A stretch of DNA of 64,000 nt from Diphasiastrum complanatum (Eukaryota > Streptophyta > Lycopodiopsida > Lycopodiales > Lycopodiaceae): NCBI GenBank assembly GCA_029204225.1, contig CM055107.1:23827391-23891390 (forward strand). The letters run 5' to 3'. Below, piece by piece: positions 1 through 11,990 of the stretch; position 1 is the stretch's first letter; every line of letters starts with the position of its first letter. The notes beneath the pieces are model-generated. The model was not told where the DNA came from, did not search any database, and was given only the letters and a program-made list of their open reading frames with translations. The translations under genes and the position numbers were made by a program.

Positions 1-454
1 AGAGGTTCGAAAAGGGATTAGATGGATCTACCACTGGGCGAGTATTGGTTGTGGTACATGTATCGATCGGAGAGGGTAAATTATGAAATGGGAGTGTAGA
101 TCAAGACTTACTAAGGTTTTCAAGCTTAGTGTTGGATCTAAATGTGGAATAAAGCCTAGATTGGGATGTTATTCACTATTCTTGTTTCTCTTTTTGTCCT
201 TTTTGGTTGTTTTGGTTGCTTCTTCTTCTCTTTTTCTTTTCTTGTTTATCTAGGCATCTTGGCTCTAGATCTTCTCCTCAAGAGGTTGATCTTCTCAAGA
301 GAGGTGAACAATATTTCGAAATGTGTACTTTTTACACGTGTGAGGACTTCTCAAACAATGTGAATGATCTCCTAAGATGTGTGTGTATAAGAAAAACTCT
401 CTCAAGATCCTGCTTACAAGACAAACACAATAGAATACACAAGGACAAGCTACC
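1..454. other. unassigned T-rich non-coding stretch
   Basis: No convincing gene. The stretch is T-rich with a CACGTG-type motif near 343 (ACACGTGTGA) and ends abruptly where copia reverse-transcriptase coding sequence begins. It may be LTR or leader sequence of another element, because a similar ACACGTGTGA motif occurs near 3592 at the end of another LTR-like block. Confidence 0.3.
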
Positions 455-1528
455 ATGAAATCATTAGGATTCAAGCCTCTCTTGGCTGACTCTAATGTGT
501 ATGTCAGAATTACAGATGGGCAGATCATCATAGTGGCTGTATATGTGGACGACACTCTAATACTTTGCAGGAGTGAGCAGCTAATTGTCGAGGTGAAGAC
601 AGACATCTCGAAACATTTCGAGATAGTGGATCTGGGAGAATCCAGGTGTTACCTAGGCTTACAAATTGAAAGGGACTATGAGGGAGGTAAGTTATACCTT
701 CACCAGTCCAGATACACCTAGAAGATCCTAGAGGACTTTGGGATGCTGAACTGCAAAGGAGCGAACACTCCAATGCTCGCAGGGACGGTGCTAACGAATG
801 ATGACTGTCTAAGGACTGAGATAGAGAGAGAACAGATGCAGCTCACACCTTACAAGAAGCTGATAGGATCACTGATGTACCTTGCAGACAACACACGTCC
901 TGATATTGCTTATGTAGTGTCCAAGATGAGCCAATTCTGCACGAATCCAGGCTCGACACATTGGAAGATTGCAAAACAAATTTTGCAATATCTTCAATTA
1001 ACGAGGGTTTATGGCTTGTGTTATTGTCGTGGTGCAGGTCTCAAGATACTTTCCTATAGTGATGCTAGCTGGGCATCTCTCAAGGATGATTGTAAAAGCA
1101 TCTCAAGAGGATGCACCATCACATCAAAAGCAGTAGTTCTTTGGGCTAGCAAGAAGCAGACCATTGTAGCCCAGTCATCCTACGAAGCAGAGTACATAGC
1201 AGTAGCGAAGATGGCCAACAAAATAATTTGGCTAAGGTAGTTCCTGGATGAATTGGGCGAAACAAGGAATGAGCCACTGGTCTTGCAGATGGACAACACC
1301 TCTACAATACACCTAATGAAAGATCCCATGTTCCATTCCAGAACGAAGCACATTGCAATCAAGTATCACCTAATCAAAGATCTAATTGAAAAAAATATGA
1401 TGCAGACCACCTTCATAAGAACGAAAGATATGGTTGCTGACATCTTCACTAAAGCTCTGGACAAAGACTCTTTGAGAGGCAAAGGAGCAGTCTCGGGATC
1501 ATAAAGCTATCATGCTTTGAGAGGGAGC
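455..1528 (+). pseudogene. Ty1/copia pol fragment: reverse transcriptase palm to RNase H
   Basis: This is the 3' half of a copia polyprotein. The frame opens inside reverse transcriptase and carries the catalytic YVDD box (VYVDDTLIL), the LGLQIERD segment, the QLTPYKKLIGSLMYL segment, and then RNase H with SYSDASWASL, QSSYEAEY and the terminal KDMVADIFTKAL motif. There is no start codon of its own: everything 5' of the palm (gag, protease, integrase, RT fingers) is missing. The frame is broken by TAG at about 718 (RYT*KILEDFG), by TAG at 1238-1240 (IWLR*FLDELG) and by a frameshift near 1478. The family is the same as the minus-strand element at 5625-10254, to which it is very similar. The product would have copied element RNA into cDNA in cytoplasmic particles; this copy cannot. 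Confidence 0.93.
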
Positions 1529-1803
1529 TGAAGAAACAAAATGTTTCTGATTACAAAGCCTTGCTAGCTTTCAACCGTCAACCTGACAAAGATGTTCGCG
1601 AACTCGAATATCTGGAGACACATGACATGAAGAGTTTTGCGAACATGAAAGTCAAAGGGAACGAAGACGAATGGTTTGCGAACACGAAAGTCAAATGAGA
1701 CGATCACAAACAGTTTGCGAACACAAAAGATCCACGAACGAGATTCCTTTGCGATCTAGTACGAGAAAAAGGCAGATGAGGTAAACGAAACCAACGATGG
1801 AAA
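1529..1803 (+). repeat. truncated 3' LTR of the copia fragment
   Basis: A purine tract (GAGAGGGAGC) is followed by TGAAGAAACAAAATG, the same start as the LTR at 10254 on the minus strand. The block contains repeated TTTGCGAACACGAAAG-type motifs and breaks off at about 1803, where minus-strand gypsy sequence begins. The 3' end of the LTR is missing. Confidence 0.75.
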
Positions 1804-2854
1804 CAAAATCCATTTTGTCCTCATGTTCAAAAGACGATTTCATAGATAAATCCTGCATCTAACAAGTGTTGTAATTCTTCAATTATTATGGCCTTGTATA
1901 TCATGGGATTGCATCGGTAAAGATGACTAGCGGTTGGCTTCGTACCCTCGCACCCGGTTTAACAGGAATACGATGCATAACTACTTGGGGTGAGACTCCT
2001 TTCATGTCTTTATAGGACCAAGCAAAGACATGGCGATATTTGCGCAAAGGCTTCTCAAGCCTTCTACATTGTTCCCGATTGAGGTGAGTCCCAATGCGAA
2101 CAAGACATTCATTATTCTCATTGGGATCACTCAAGGAGAGAGTGATGGTTCATGCAGGGCCTTCGTAAGTGAATTACCATTTGGCTCACATCCTCGATCG
2201 TATAATCTTTAAAGTATGTCGGCACATCATATGCGGGTGATTTGAGGGGGGGCTTGCCTTTCAACTGTTGAGATGGTGATTTGGGAAGTTCTGGGATTCG
2301 TGTATGAGCTAAGAATATTTTCAGAACTTCCCAAATAGTGGTGACATCTGCAGGCGGTTGAATGAGAAGCGGTTTCTTCATCTTCTCCTTCTTAGTGATT
2401 CCACGAGGTGGTGGGCTTCAGAGGACGTGAGGTGTGCGGATGAGAAATTGATGGCACATCATGGAGGATATCATCGTTGATTTGAAAAATGGTTTCTTCC
2501 TCACATAGGTTCCACGAATAATTTGGTCATTTGACACAATATCGTTGGGTATCAAGTTTTTCGACTATAAGTTTGGCAACTGGTTCCACCTTGGATGATT
2601 GTTGCGAGAAAGCTTTAAGTGGAAGTGCCTCCATGTAGTTGAGGATCTCAATGTCAGAAATGTCCAAATTGTCTTGGCAATTCTTAACTTGCAAAACATT
2701 TTCGTCATCTACGAATAAATCATCTAATTTATCAGTAGGTAGCCAAGCAATGTTCAACAATTCATCATTGTGTAAAGGAATATCAATAAAATCAATATTA
2801 ATGATAGGTGTGTGTAGATCAGGAGGTTCTTGGGTATCGTCCAGGGGAGGGTAC
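1804..2854 (-). pseudogene. Ty3/gypsy (Tat-like) pol fragment upstream of and into reverse transcriptase
   Basis: Read on the minus strand, the segment near 2134-1901 has the typical pre-RT pattern of plant Tat-like gypsy elements: VRIGTHL, then KYRHVFAWSYKDMKGVSPQVV, followed in a shifted frame by EELQHLLDAGFIYEI. Upstream (2886-2527) an acidic 119-codon frame precedes it, as is usual for the protease-RT linker. Several stops and frame changes separate the pieces and the catalytic YxDD region is absent, so this is a dead scrap. Family assignment rests on the FAWSY..M.G..P.VV motif; the sub-lineage is inference. Confidence 0.8.
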
Positions 2855-3604
2855 TGTGATATCACATATTTTGTATATTTATTCATAAATGACCCTTAGA
2901 ATTAAAAATAGGTGTCTTAGATTAAGGTACTAGTGTCCGTGGATAAGTACATGTAGGTATCTATGCCTTGGATGGAGGTATGGAACCTAGAGAGGTATTA
3001 AAAAGTCATTGGATGACTATATTTCTAAACCTTGGGCCTCAACCTTGAACCATATCACTTTATTGGCCTTGGACCAAAGTATACTTGCACAACTTGGGCA
3101 ATGGGTCCTAGTAGGAGAGCGCCCTCCTAAAGGGTCCATTGAGTTTCAAGCAAGAATAGTAATCAAAGAGTCATAAGTTATGGAAGATGTCTAATGACCT
3201 TCCATAAGCCTATAAAGGCTCTTGAACTCCTCTAGGCCTCTCTCTTTCTAGTGGTAGCTCGTGGATCTACTAGTATCATTGTACTCCTCATTTGGATCTA
3301 ATTGATTTTGAGATTGAGTGGATTTTGAGTGTCATTGAGTTTCTAGCTTTCTCTCTCTACCCGAGAGCTCATGATGGTTTTTCTCTCCCTACCCAAGGAG
3401 AGCAGCTTGTTTTTACTTAGAATACTTTTGGAACACTTCCCACATGTGTGAGTGAGAGTTGGAAGTGATTGAATGCATGTAGTAGTGTGTTTTTGCCATA
3501 GGATCAAAGATAGATCTTGAATCTCAATCTAGTCTTGATCTTGGTGCATCTACACACCTTAAGAGATCACAAGTACATGTAGTGGACAATCCACACGTGT
3601 GAAA
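2855..3604 (+). repeat. LTR-like block with TATA box
   Basis: It begins with the 12 bp palindrome TGTGATATCACA directly after a purine-rich tract (AGGGGAGGGTAC), has a TATAAAGG box at 3211-3218 followed by a CT-rich leader, and ends near an ACACGTGTGA motif. This order resembles U3-TATA-R-U5 of a plus-strand LTR. The purine tract overlaps the minus-strand gypsy frame, so the boundary is uncertain and no second copy is present to prove it. Confidence 0.35.
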
Positions 3605-5624
3605 TTCAACAGATTTGAGGGCCTCTGATTTTGTAAATAGTGAGATACCACATTGGGATCTAGATTAAACCTCAAAAATTTTCAAAATACCCCACATTTG
3701 ACCAAATGGTTTTCTTTTTCCCATATCGTGACTATGTACTAAAACACACCATTGATCATCATATCTTTACAGTCCTAGAATTCTCTTTCCAAAAAAACTG
3801 ATGTCCCATACCGTCAGCTTTTCCTTCCAAAAAACCCTTAACCGCTTCATCTGATATTCTAGGGATCCATTGATCATCTAGTTGTCCTATAATCACTATA
3901 GGAGATTATCTCTTGTTCCCAAACACTGGAGAATCCATTTATTTGGATGACTGGCATGCCTATCAGATGGATACCACAAATCCACACCTGATCATGTGAT
4001 CTCAACAGAAGAATTAACATGGTTCAACACTACATTTTGATCCTTATAGGTTAATGATAAACTTTGAATCCCCATGGATCCATTAACTCTAGGGACAAGC
4101 TCCTATCAACTAACAGATCCAATGTAATATATGTATCAGATTCCACTTCTAACATCACAATTGACATCCAAAATTATGGACTACTCAATGGTCACAAAGG
4201 TATCAGTTATGAATTCAACTAAATGAATTCAATCCAGGAAATTAATATCCGGTATTCAGCAATTATTTACTGGGACTACCAAAATCCTAATTGTGAAATA
4301 CATTTCCCGATCACACTTACTACCACTAATGTCCACTCTTCTTCCCTCCTCAGAATTTTCAGTCCCTTGAAAATCTTTCAGCTAAGGTATCAAGAAGACG
4401 TAACGACATTAGTAAATGTTTAAAATTAATTATTGTAGGAAAAAATCTAAAACAATTTCATTTCTATCCTATACCTGGGTAAAATCACCGATATAGAAAC
4501 CACCATAGGATTTTAATTGGAAATGAAATAAGTTTTACTTTTGATCAGTTTCTATTATTATGATTTTTCCAATAAAATTGGACTGTTTGTCCTTTTCACT
4601 TACTTGCTTAAGAATTACTTCATTAAAATTATCTGTAATTAATGAGAAATAAGATTTGGATTCGGGTACTTTCTACACTGTATTCACTCCAAATAATATT
4701 AATGAATAAAGAATTACCTCCAAATACTATGGATTTTCCACCATTAATTATTTAACAAGTATCTCAAAAGCTTTGGTTTGTTCAATTTTAATGACCAAAA
4801 TCATCAAAACCACAATAACCAACTGATCGGAATTCTACCGATTTGAAAAGGAGAAAACAAAACACAATTTAATTCTATTCACTGGGAGTACCAATAATCT
4901 AGAATTAATTGGTTTAAATAGCATCGTACCAAGGAATCGGATTCCTAGACCGGATATATGTCTGAGGACTGTACCACTCCCTCCATTCCGTTAAGATCGG
5001 CTTCGAAAAAATTCCCACCGGAAACAGATTAATATTGCTTGACCACGAATAATGGTATTCAAGTTCCAAACAACTGGCTTAGCCAAAAATGTCAAAGTGA
5101 CATGCATATTGTCCCTAGAGAAAGGAAATCCAAATTCCTTCAACTCTTTTACGAGAAACAATACTAGATCCAAGGTTACATTTTGACAAACTAACACCAA
5201 GAAATCGGAATTTCTCTACTGGGTGTTATTAGCCTGAACTTCTAGAATTGTTCTAGAAAATCGATTTTGAACTAACTCATAGCTAAGGAATATCAAAATT
5301 CTTTCCAAACCTTGATTAACAGGCATGTAAAAACACTGATGCAAACAGTTAGCCAATTCTAAATTGCCGACCATTTTCAATCATCATAACTTTCTTGACC
5401 ACTTTGCATGTGCATGCACAAGCCCAAAAGTAAGATTTAAAAAAAATAATAATTACAAAATGCCATGGGCCCCTCCACGAAAAAGAAAACCCTATTTTTT
5501 CCAAAAGAAAAAAAACTTAGGGCTGGCTCCCTCTATACAATTTTGACAACGCTGCCATCAACCATCGAGAGAGAGAAACAGAAAGAGAGAACAAGCAAGA
5601 ATAGGATCACGCCCTTTCCCCAGC
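3605..5624 (+). mobile_element. internal fragment of the non-coding LTR family (same family as 33549-40222)
   Basis: The AT-rich sequence matches the 3' internal part of the element at 33549-40222 in the same orientation: both show GAGATACCA, ATACCC(TA/CA) and GATGTCCCATACC in the same order (here near 3640-3815; there near 39255-39430). No coding potential is visible beyond short random frames. An A-rich patch with a CCCTATTTTTTCC motif lies near 5400-5540. It ends at the copia element boundary near 5624. Confidence 0.6.
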
Positions 5625-6107
5625 AAGTATATAGTCGCTCTATGTAACTTTTAGATTAGAGTGATTAAGCATCTACAACTAATCAGGAAATTACAAGAGT
5701 GACAGATTAGCCACGCCCTAAAGTGTATCTGTTGACGTCATGCCATCAGATCAGACATCTGTACTTTTGGGTACTTGCATGATTTCACTGGTACTCTTTG
5801 GAGCATCAAGGACAAGAGAAGGTTTCACGGAGTTGGTTTCATTTCCTTTTTTGGTTTCGTTTCCATTGTTGGTTTCGTTTCCATCATTAGTTTCATTTCC
5901 ATCATTGGTTTTGTTTCCATTGCTAGTTTTGTTTTGCTCGTCTGCCTTTCTCTCGTACTGGACCGCAAAAGATTCTCGTTCGTGAACCTTTTGCGTTCGC
6001 GAACCGTTCGTGATCGTCTCCTTTGACTTTCGTATTTGCGAACCATTTGTCTTCGTGTTTCATGTCAAGCGGAGGGCTGAAAGCTAGCAAGGCTTTGTAG
6101 TTAGGGC
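5625..6107 (-). repeat. 3' LTR of the minus-strand copia element, with 18 bp minisatellite
   Basis: The block matches the LTR at 9786-10250 over most of its length (shared AGTATATAGTCGCTCTATG and GTACTCTTTGGAGC). It contains about six 18 bp units of the form TTGGTTTCGTTTCCATYR at 5833-5936, compared with fewer than three in the other LTR, and TTCGCGAA palindromes near 5995. The last bases of the LTR are missing at 5625. Confidence 0.8.
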
Positions 6108-8083
6108 AGCTTCCTCTCAAAGCATGATAGCTTTATGATCCCGAGACTGCTCCTCCGTCTCTCAAAGAGTCCTTTGTCCAGGGCTTTGGTGAAGATGTCA
6201 GCAACCATGTCTTTCGTTCCAATGAAGGTGGTCTGCAACATCTTCTTTTCAACTAGATCTCTGATCAAGTGGTACTTGATCGCAATGTGCTTTGTTCTGG
6301 AATGGAACATGGGATCTTTTGCCAGGTGTATCGTAGAGGTGTTGTCCATCTGCAAGACCAAAGGCTCGTTCCTTGTTTCGCCCAATTCGTCCAGGAACTA
6401 CCTTAGCCAGATTATCTTGTTGGCCATCTTTGCTACTGTAACATATTCTGCTTCACAAGACGACTGGGCCACGATAGTCTGCTTCTTGCTGACCCAGAGA
6501 ACTGCTGCTCCTAGTGTGATGGTGCACCCTCTTGAGAAGCTTTTACAATCATCCTTGAGAGATTCCTAGCTAGCATCACTATAGGAAAACATCCTGAAAC
6601 CTACATCACGACAATAGCACAAGCTGTAATCCCTCGTTAATTGAAGATATTGCAAAATTTGTTTCGCAATCTTCCAATGTGTCGAGCCTGGATTTGTGCA
6701 GAATACTGCATAAGCAACATCAAGACATGTGTTGTTTGCAAGGTACAACTTCCTGTAAGGTGTGAGCTGCATCTATTCTCTCTCTTTCTTAGTCTTCGGA
6801 CATTCGTCTCTTGTTAGCACCGTCCCTGCGAGCATTGGAGTATTTGCTCCTTTGCAGTTCATCATCCCAAAGTCCTCTAGGATCTTCTGGGCGTATCTGG
6901 ACTGGTGAAAGTATAACTTACCTCTCTCATAGTCCCTTTCAATTTGTAAGCCTAGGTAACACCTGGCTTCTCCCAGATCCACTATCTCAAAATGTTTCGA
7001 GATGTTTGTCTTCACTTCAGCAATCAGCTGTTCACTCCTGCAAAGTATCAGAGTGTTATCTACATATACAATCACAATGATGATCTACCCATCTGTAATT
7101 CTCACATATACATTGGAATCAGCTAGAGGCTTGAATCCTAATGATTTCAGGGCTTGATCTTTCTTCTTGTACCATTGTCGAGCTGATTGTTTCAGACCAT
7201 AGATGCTTCTATGCATTCTACATGCATAGTCAAGAAGTGAATTCAAGACATATCCTGGGGGTTGATCCATGTAGACCTCTTTGTCTAGTTCTCCATGCAA
7301 GAAGGCTGTCTTCTCGTCCACAATGTGGATCCTGAGGTCATAAGCTGCTGCATATGCAAATAACAGACGTAGGGATGAATGTTTGACGACAGGAGAGAAG
7401 GTTTCAGAGTAGTCAATACCATATCTCTGAGAGAATCCCTTCACTACCAGTCTTGCCTTGTATTTCGTGATGTTCCCACCTGGTCCGCATTTGAGCTTAA
7501 AGACCAATTTGCATTTGAAAGTCTTGTGCTTATTTAGTAATGGCTCCAATGTCCACACCAGGTTCTTCCTCATGGACACCATCTCTTCGTTCATGGCTTG
7601 GATTCATCTGTCCCTTTCTGGACTTTCAATTGCCTCCTCAAAAGTCTGTGGTTTGCCACTAAATCTGCAGAACTCTTTTGATGTGGAAGCTGAGCTGCCT
7701 GGCACATATCTTGTTGGCGCTCTTCGTGGTCTTGTCAACCTTCTAGGAGATCCTCTTGGGACAACAATGCCTTTGTCTTTGTCTGCTCTGCTCGATCTGG
7801 AACCATCTTGGTTTACAAGAATTGCGGCAATAGGCTGCCTCTTGAATTTTTCTTCAATAGATTCGTCGTCCGAAGGGGAGACGACTCAAAAATCTTTATT
7901 TTCATGTTCATCCTCTGCTCCCTCTGTCATTGGTGACAGGTCATAGTACTTTCTCTCCAGAACTTTGTAGCTGACAAGATCGTCATTGGCCATTGTCCTG
8001 CTCTCATCAAATCTGACATCTCTCACTGTTTTCACAATGTTCGTGTCTAGCATGTAGATTTTGTATTATGATGAAGCCATAAC
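6108..8083 (-). pseudogene. copia reverse transcriptase and RNase H, decayed
   Basis: On the minus strand the RT core runs from about 7594 (VKGFSQRYGIDYSETFSPV, LRIHIVDEKTAFLHGELDKE) through the palm to RNase H (YSDAS, SCEAEY, KDMVADIFTKAL near 6180). The active-site box reads YVDN instead of YVDD, which should abolish polymerisation. Stops include TAG after ITDG near 7082, one after SYSDAS near 6566 and TAG at 6398-6400 in IWLR*FLDELG. The region 7595-8083 is the linker before RT, with a Ser/Arg-rich acidic stretch. It continues the same polyprotein as 8084-9268. Confidence 0.9.
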
Positions 8084-9268
8084 CTACCAAAAATCCATGT
8101 TCAGTTTTCTCATCAAGCTTTTTTCATGTGCATAAACTGTACAACCAAAGATTCTGACGTGAGACAGGTTGGGCTTTCTACCCCACCGTAGCTCATGTGG
8201 TGTCGTGTGAGGAACACCAGATTTGCCTGTTCTATTCTGGATGTATGCGGGTGTAGCTACTGCTTCATCCCACAGTACCCTTGGAGCCTTCGAGTAGGCC
8301 ATCATGCATCTCGTTGTTTCCATCAGGGTTCTATTCTTCCTTTCTGCAACACCATTGTGTTGCGGTGTGTAGGCTGCAGTCCTTTTGTGAATGATGCCAC
8401 GATCATTGCAGAAGTTAGTGAAGCGATTCGAGATGTATTTGCCACCTCGATCTGTTCTGATCTGCTTCACTTTGCTGCCTATACATCTTTTAGCCCAATT
8501 CACATATTCTGTGAATTTATCAAGTGCTTCAAATTTATTCTGAATAAAATACACTCTGGAAAACTTGCTATAATCATCAATGAAGGTTATGTAATACTTT
8601 GAACCTCCTACTAAGATCACATTGAATGGTCCGCAGATGTTAGAATGCACTAGCTCCAGAATCTTGGTCGTTCTGTAGGAGTCTTTGATGAATGGAGTGC
8701 ATGACATATTGTCTTTCAAACATGCATCACAGGTGGTCGAACTGGTTGCATTCAAGATGCTAACCCCTGTTATTGCCCCATGACAGCTTGCTTGGTAAAG
8801 TGCCATTGAGTTCATGTGGCAGAGTCTCCTATGCCACAGAGTGTCTAGCAAGTCATCATGAGTCCGAAGCACCTGATATATAGGTAGGCATACTTTCAGA
8901 TGATATAGGTTTTCTTTCCTTCTGCCTTGAGCGATCAGAGTACTGGTACTCGCATCAACCATGTTGCATGCTTCGTCAGAAAATGTTACACGCATCCCTG
9001 CATCTTCTATTCTTGCTACAAAAAGAAAGTCTTGTTGCAGTGTGGGCACAAACAGAACGTCTTCGAGGTGTCTGTCTCTGCCATTGGTGTTGAGCCATAG
9101 TGAACCAATACCATTCACTTGATGCTTAGATCCATCTCCAAGAACTATAAATCTTGAAGGATCTGCACTTCTGAAATCAGACATTATTCGTCTTGATGTC
9201 ACAAAGTGTGAGGTGGCTCCTAAGTCTAGAATCACCTCATGTGTGTCAGATGCTGATACTGCACACAT
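8084..9268 (-). pseudogene. copia protease, GAG-pre-integrase and integrase
   Basis: A 394-codon open frame. Residues near 14-22 read ILDLGATSHF, the aspartic protease motif with the usual DSG serine replaced by leucine. The pre-integrase domain shows LWHRRLCHMN, followed by the zinc-binding CDACLKD region and the integrase core: HSNICGPF, FIDDYSKFSRVYF, IRTDRGGKY and AAYTPQHNGVAERKNRTL, which supply the D,D,E residues. The frame stops near the pre-RT linker at 8084 (KLNMDFW*). The product would have cut the polyprotein and inserted cDNA into the chromosome. The integrase core looks well kept, but the protease motif change and missing gag make activity unlikely. Confidence 0.9.
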
Positions 9269-9269
9269 G

Positions 9270-9394
9270 TCTTCACGGATCGATAGGTAGGCAAATGGAC
9301 CGCTTCCTCAATGCGATCGGATGGAGTTCAGATGCGATCGCTGGACACTGCCAGCTGAATCACTCCTACAGTCCTCCAGAATGTAGTCAGACAT
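9270..9394 (-). pseudogene. remnant of copia gag start
   Basis: An ATG at 9394 (minus) opens a short frame beginning MSDYILEDC that ends after 27 codons, just before the protease region. In an intact copia element about 300 codons of gag would separate them. I infer an internal deletion of gag. Confidence 0.45.
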
Positions 9395-9449
9395 TGTTGA
9401 TCTATGTTTATAAAATTAATGTAGCATTCAGCATAGTTTCAACCAAGGT

Positions 9450-10254
9450 GCGGAATTAAAATGAACAAGAAAATCTAGACACATGAATAACAGCAGACAC
9501 ATTGGCATTCGAGATCAAACACGATAGAAAATTATCTATATTGATCTTTCTCTGATTCTTCAAGCACTACATGCAAATCCACGTAGTGCGTTGGCGTGAG
9601 AGAAACACGGTTCTCTCACGAGTAATCATCTCGCTTTTACTAGCGGACAGTTGGATCTACAGATCCTAGACAGAATTGTCTTTGCACGCAGGCAAACATG
9701 TATTCTGTAATTTCGTCTTGATTGCTTACTAGCATCAGACTACTACACTGTATGTGTATTCTGTCATCTAGTGTCAAGTATCATCCAGCAAGTATATAGT
9801 CGCTCTATGTAACTTTTAGATTAGTGTGATTAAGCATCTACAACTAATCAAAAAATTACAAGAGTGGCAGATTAGCCACGACCTAAAGTATATCTGCTAA
9901 CATCATGCCATCAGATCAGACAACTATACTTCTGGGTACTTGCATGATCTCGCTGGTACTCTTTGGAGCGTCAAGGGCAGGAGAAAGTTTCACGACGTTG
10001 GTTTCGTTTCCATCGTTGGTTCTGTTTCCATTGTTGGTTTTGCTTGTCTGTCTTTCTCTCGTACTGGACCGCAAAAGATTCTCGTCATGCCAGATCGCAA
10101 AAGATTCTCGTTCGTGAACCTTTCGTGTTCGCGAACCGTTCGTGATCGTCTCCTTTGACTTTCGTGTTCGCGAACCATTTGTCTTCGTGTTTCGTGTCAG
10201 GAGGAGGGCTGAAAGCTAGCAAGGCTTTGTAGTTAGAAACATTTTGTTTCTTCA
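9450..10254 (-). repeat. 5' LTR of the minus-strand copia element
   Basis: Starts at 10254 with TGAAGAAACAAAATG (minus strand), the same start as the LTR at 1529. It carries TTCGCGAA palindromes near 10127 and 10164, a partial duplication of CGCAAAAGATTCTCGT near 10070 and 10094, and fewer than three 18 bp units at 9998-10045. The downstream LTR end and primer site are not clear; about 9450 is an estimate from the distance to the gag ATG. Confidence 0.65.
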
Positions 10255-11279
10255 TCCTAATTTTAAGCTCTGCTCAAAATTAAAGAAGCAACATAGTGAC
10301 TTTTTCAAACAGTGTTCTTAAACATGCTGATTCAATGGAGAATTTGACTAGAAGAAACCTTCTAATCCTCGGCATGCAATTCTTGCATATTGTTCATAGC
10401 AACTGGAAAAAATTGATTTACAGTCAATCTTTCAATGAAACAAGAAGATATGATATGTTATCCCACTCCTTTATCTAACAGAAGCTAGCTAACAGACAAA
10501 CAACAAGATATACACATGCAGCTCATTCTACATCAATTGAAAGCTTCTCCAAAAAATCATGAAATTACATATTGATTCAAACCAATTCGCAGCACCTTTT
10601 ACCAACAAATCCATGTATAAGTGCACTCTACCATAAATTTCGAGAAGTATGCTACTTATCCGGAATTTGTGAATCCAACTCCATAATTCTCTTAAGAAAA
10701 AACAGCACTCCAACTGGGATGTAAATCCAAGCGCTTCAACTTCCAAATTGATGTAGGCTTGTCTCCATCCTATCCAAGACTGCATCTTAGCCGGGCTCTG
10801 ATACCAATGTAATGACCATAAAGAATAACCCCTAAGATGAGGATAGGAGAACACAATAAGAGAGACTATGGAGCCAAACCGCCCAACCAAACCAAATCTG
10901 GATCTAGCCCCCAAGCCATGCCATGTGAAGCAAGAGGAGAAGAGAGAAGCTGGTAACCTAAACCCAATATGTCGACGGGAGAATCCCCACCTCATTATAT
11001 AGAGAGTATAGTCATGTGCATGAAACCATGCAACCTCCGTGCAGGTCAATTATAAATAGATCACACATCTTCATGCAGTCCTCCTGCTTATATCTGTCAC
11101 ACGTACATGCAATACTCCATATGTCTCAATTAGAGTGTCTGAGTCCTCTCAAGGCAATTAGTCACAAACAAGCCTCGACATGGAATTAAATCTCGGCGTG
11201 ACCAATAATCTCGAATATTGGAGGGCCAATCTACCATATTAGGACTATTTCAGGTCCTTAATCGAATATGGCCATGACA
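10255..11279 (-). mobile_element. 5' end of the non-coding LTR family, minus strand
   Basis: On the minus strand a 472 bp LTR runs from 11279 (TGTCATGGCCATATTCG) to 10808 (ending CATTACA), with proper TG...CA ends. It is followed after two bases by TGGTATCAGAGC at 10806-10795, complementary to the 3' end of plant initiator tRNA-Met. The internal leader (AAGATGCAGT..GGATGGAGA) matches that of the element at 33549. The element is cut off at 10255 by the copia LTR. The open frame of 173 codons across LTR and leader on this strand is a chance frame. It sits in Tat-like gypsy sequence (11280 onward). Confidence 0.8.
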
Positions 11280-11990
11280 AAAACTATCGATGCTTTCCTA
11301 TTCAAATCTATAATTATACGTTAAGAGTGTCCTCTTGAATTAGTCAGTGATCATGGAACTCATTTTCTAAACGATACAATTCGTTTCCAGAAAACATATT
11401 TTTTGAATAAATACAGAAAGACAACCCCGTATAATCCGAAAGCCAATGGTTTAACTAAAAGAGCGAATAAAATTTTATGCAAGATCCTTAACAAGATTAC
11501 TGTTGCACATGCTACAGATTGGGATCAAAAGCGACCTTCAGTGCTATGGGCATATAGAATACCGAAAAGATCACAATGAAACAGACTCCTTATTTCCTTA
11601 CATATGGTATGCATCCAATTCTTTCGATTGAATTTGAGGTGCTAACTTTTTGAATACAAGCAGAACATACAGAAGAAGATTGTATTAATGAAAGGTTGTC
11701 GACCATCGAAGAACTGTTCGAATCACGAAACAATTCGAAGGAGATTACAGATAAAATACAGAAGTGAAAGAAAAAGCATAATACTCGTATCAAAATTGTT
11801 AATCTTAAGATCGATGATTATGCTTTAATATATAACAGTCGACATCAGAAATTTCCTGAGAAGTTACATGTGAGATGGATAGGGCCGTACAAGGTTATTG
11901 AAGTATTTGAAAACGGTTCTATCCAACTCTAGTCATTGGATGGTGAATTATTGCCAACACGCATTAACGGTCCAAACTGAAGCAATATTA
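11280..11990 (+). pseudogene. Ty3/gypsy (Tat-like) integrase C-terminal half
   Basis: Frame-shifting translation gives VSDHGTHFLNDTI, TPYNPKANGLTKRANKIL (the region of the integrase catalytic Glu), DWDQKRPSVLWAYRIPKRS, then a helical linker and FPEKLHVRWIGPYKVIEVFE..GSIQLQSLDG near 11850-11935, the C-terminal DNA-binding part. Stops and frameshifts are frequent and the first catalytic Asp region is missing at the boundary with the upstream element. Dead fragment. Confidence 0.85.

Larger units (their letters stand above)
5625..10254 (-). mobile_element. Ty1/copia retrotransposon, minus strand, gag mostly deleted
   Basis: Two related LTR blocks (5625-6107 and about 9450-10254) flank a copia polyprotein in the canonical copia order on the minus strand: protease, integrase, reverse transcriptase, RNase H. 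Almost all of gag is missing: a 27-codon start (ATG at 9394) runs straight into protease near 9290. The lower LTR stops at 5625, so it is truncated. I found no clear target-site duplication. Pol is decayed by several stops and by a D-to-N change in the RT active site, so the element is not autonomous. It belongs to the same family as the fragment at 455-1803. Confidence 0.88.

Noticed and set aside
5740-6046. Apparent hydrophobic repeat protein (LVSFP units)
   Set aside because: It is the 18 bp minisatellite of a copia LTR; the other LTR copy does not preserve the frame length.
10528-11049. 173-codon minus-strand ORF
   Set aside because: It runs across an LTR, the primer-binding site and leader of the non-coding family, and the homologous copy at 33549 does not keep the frame.
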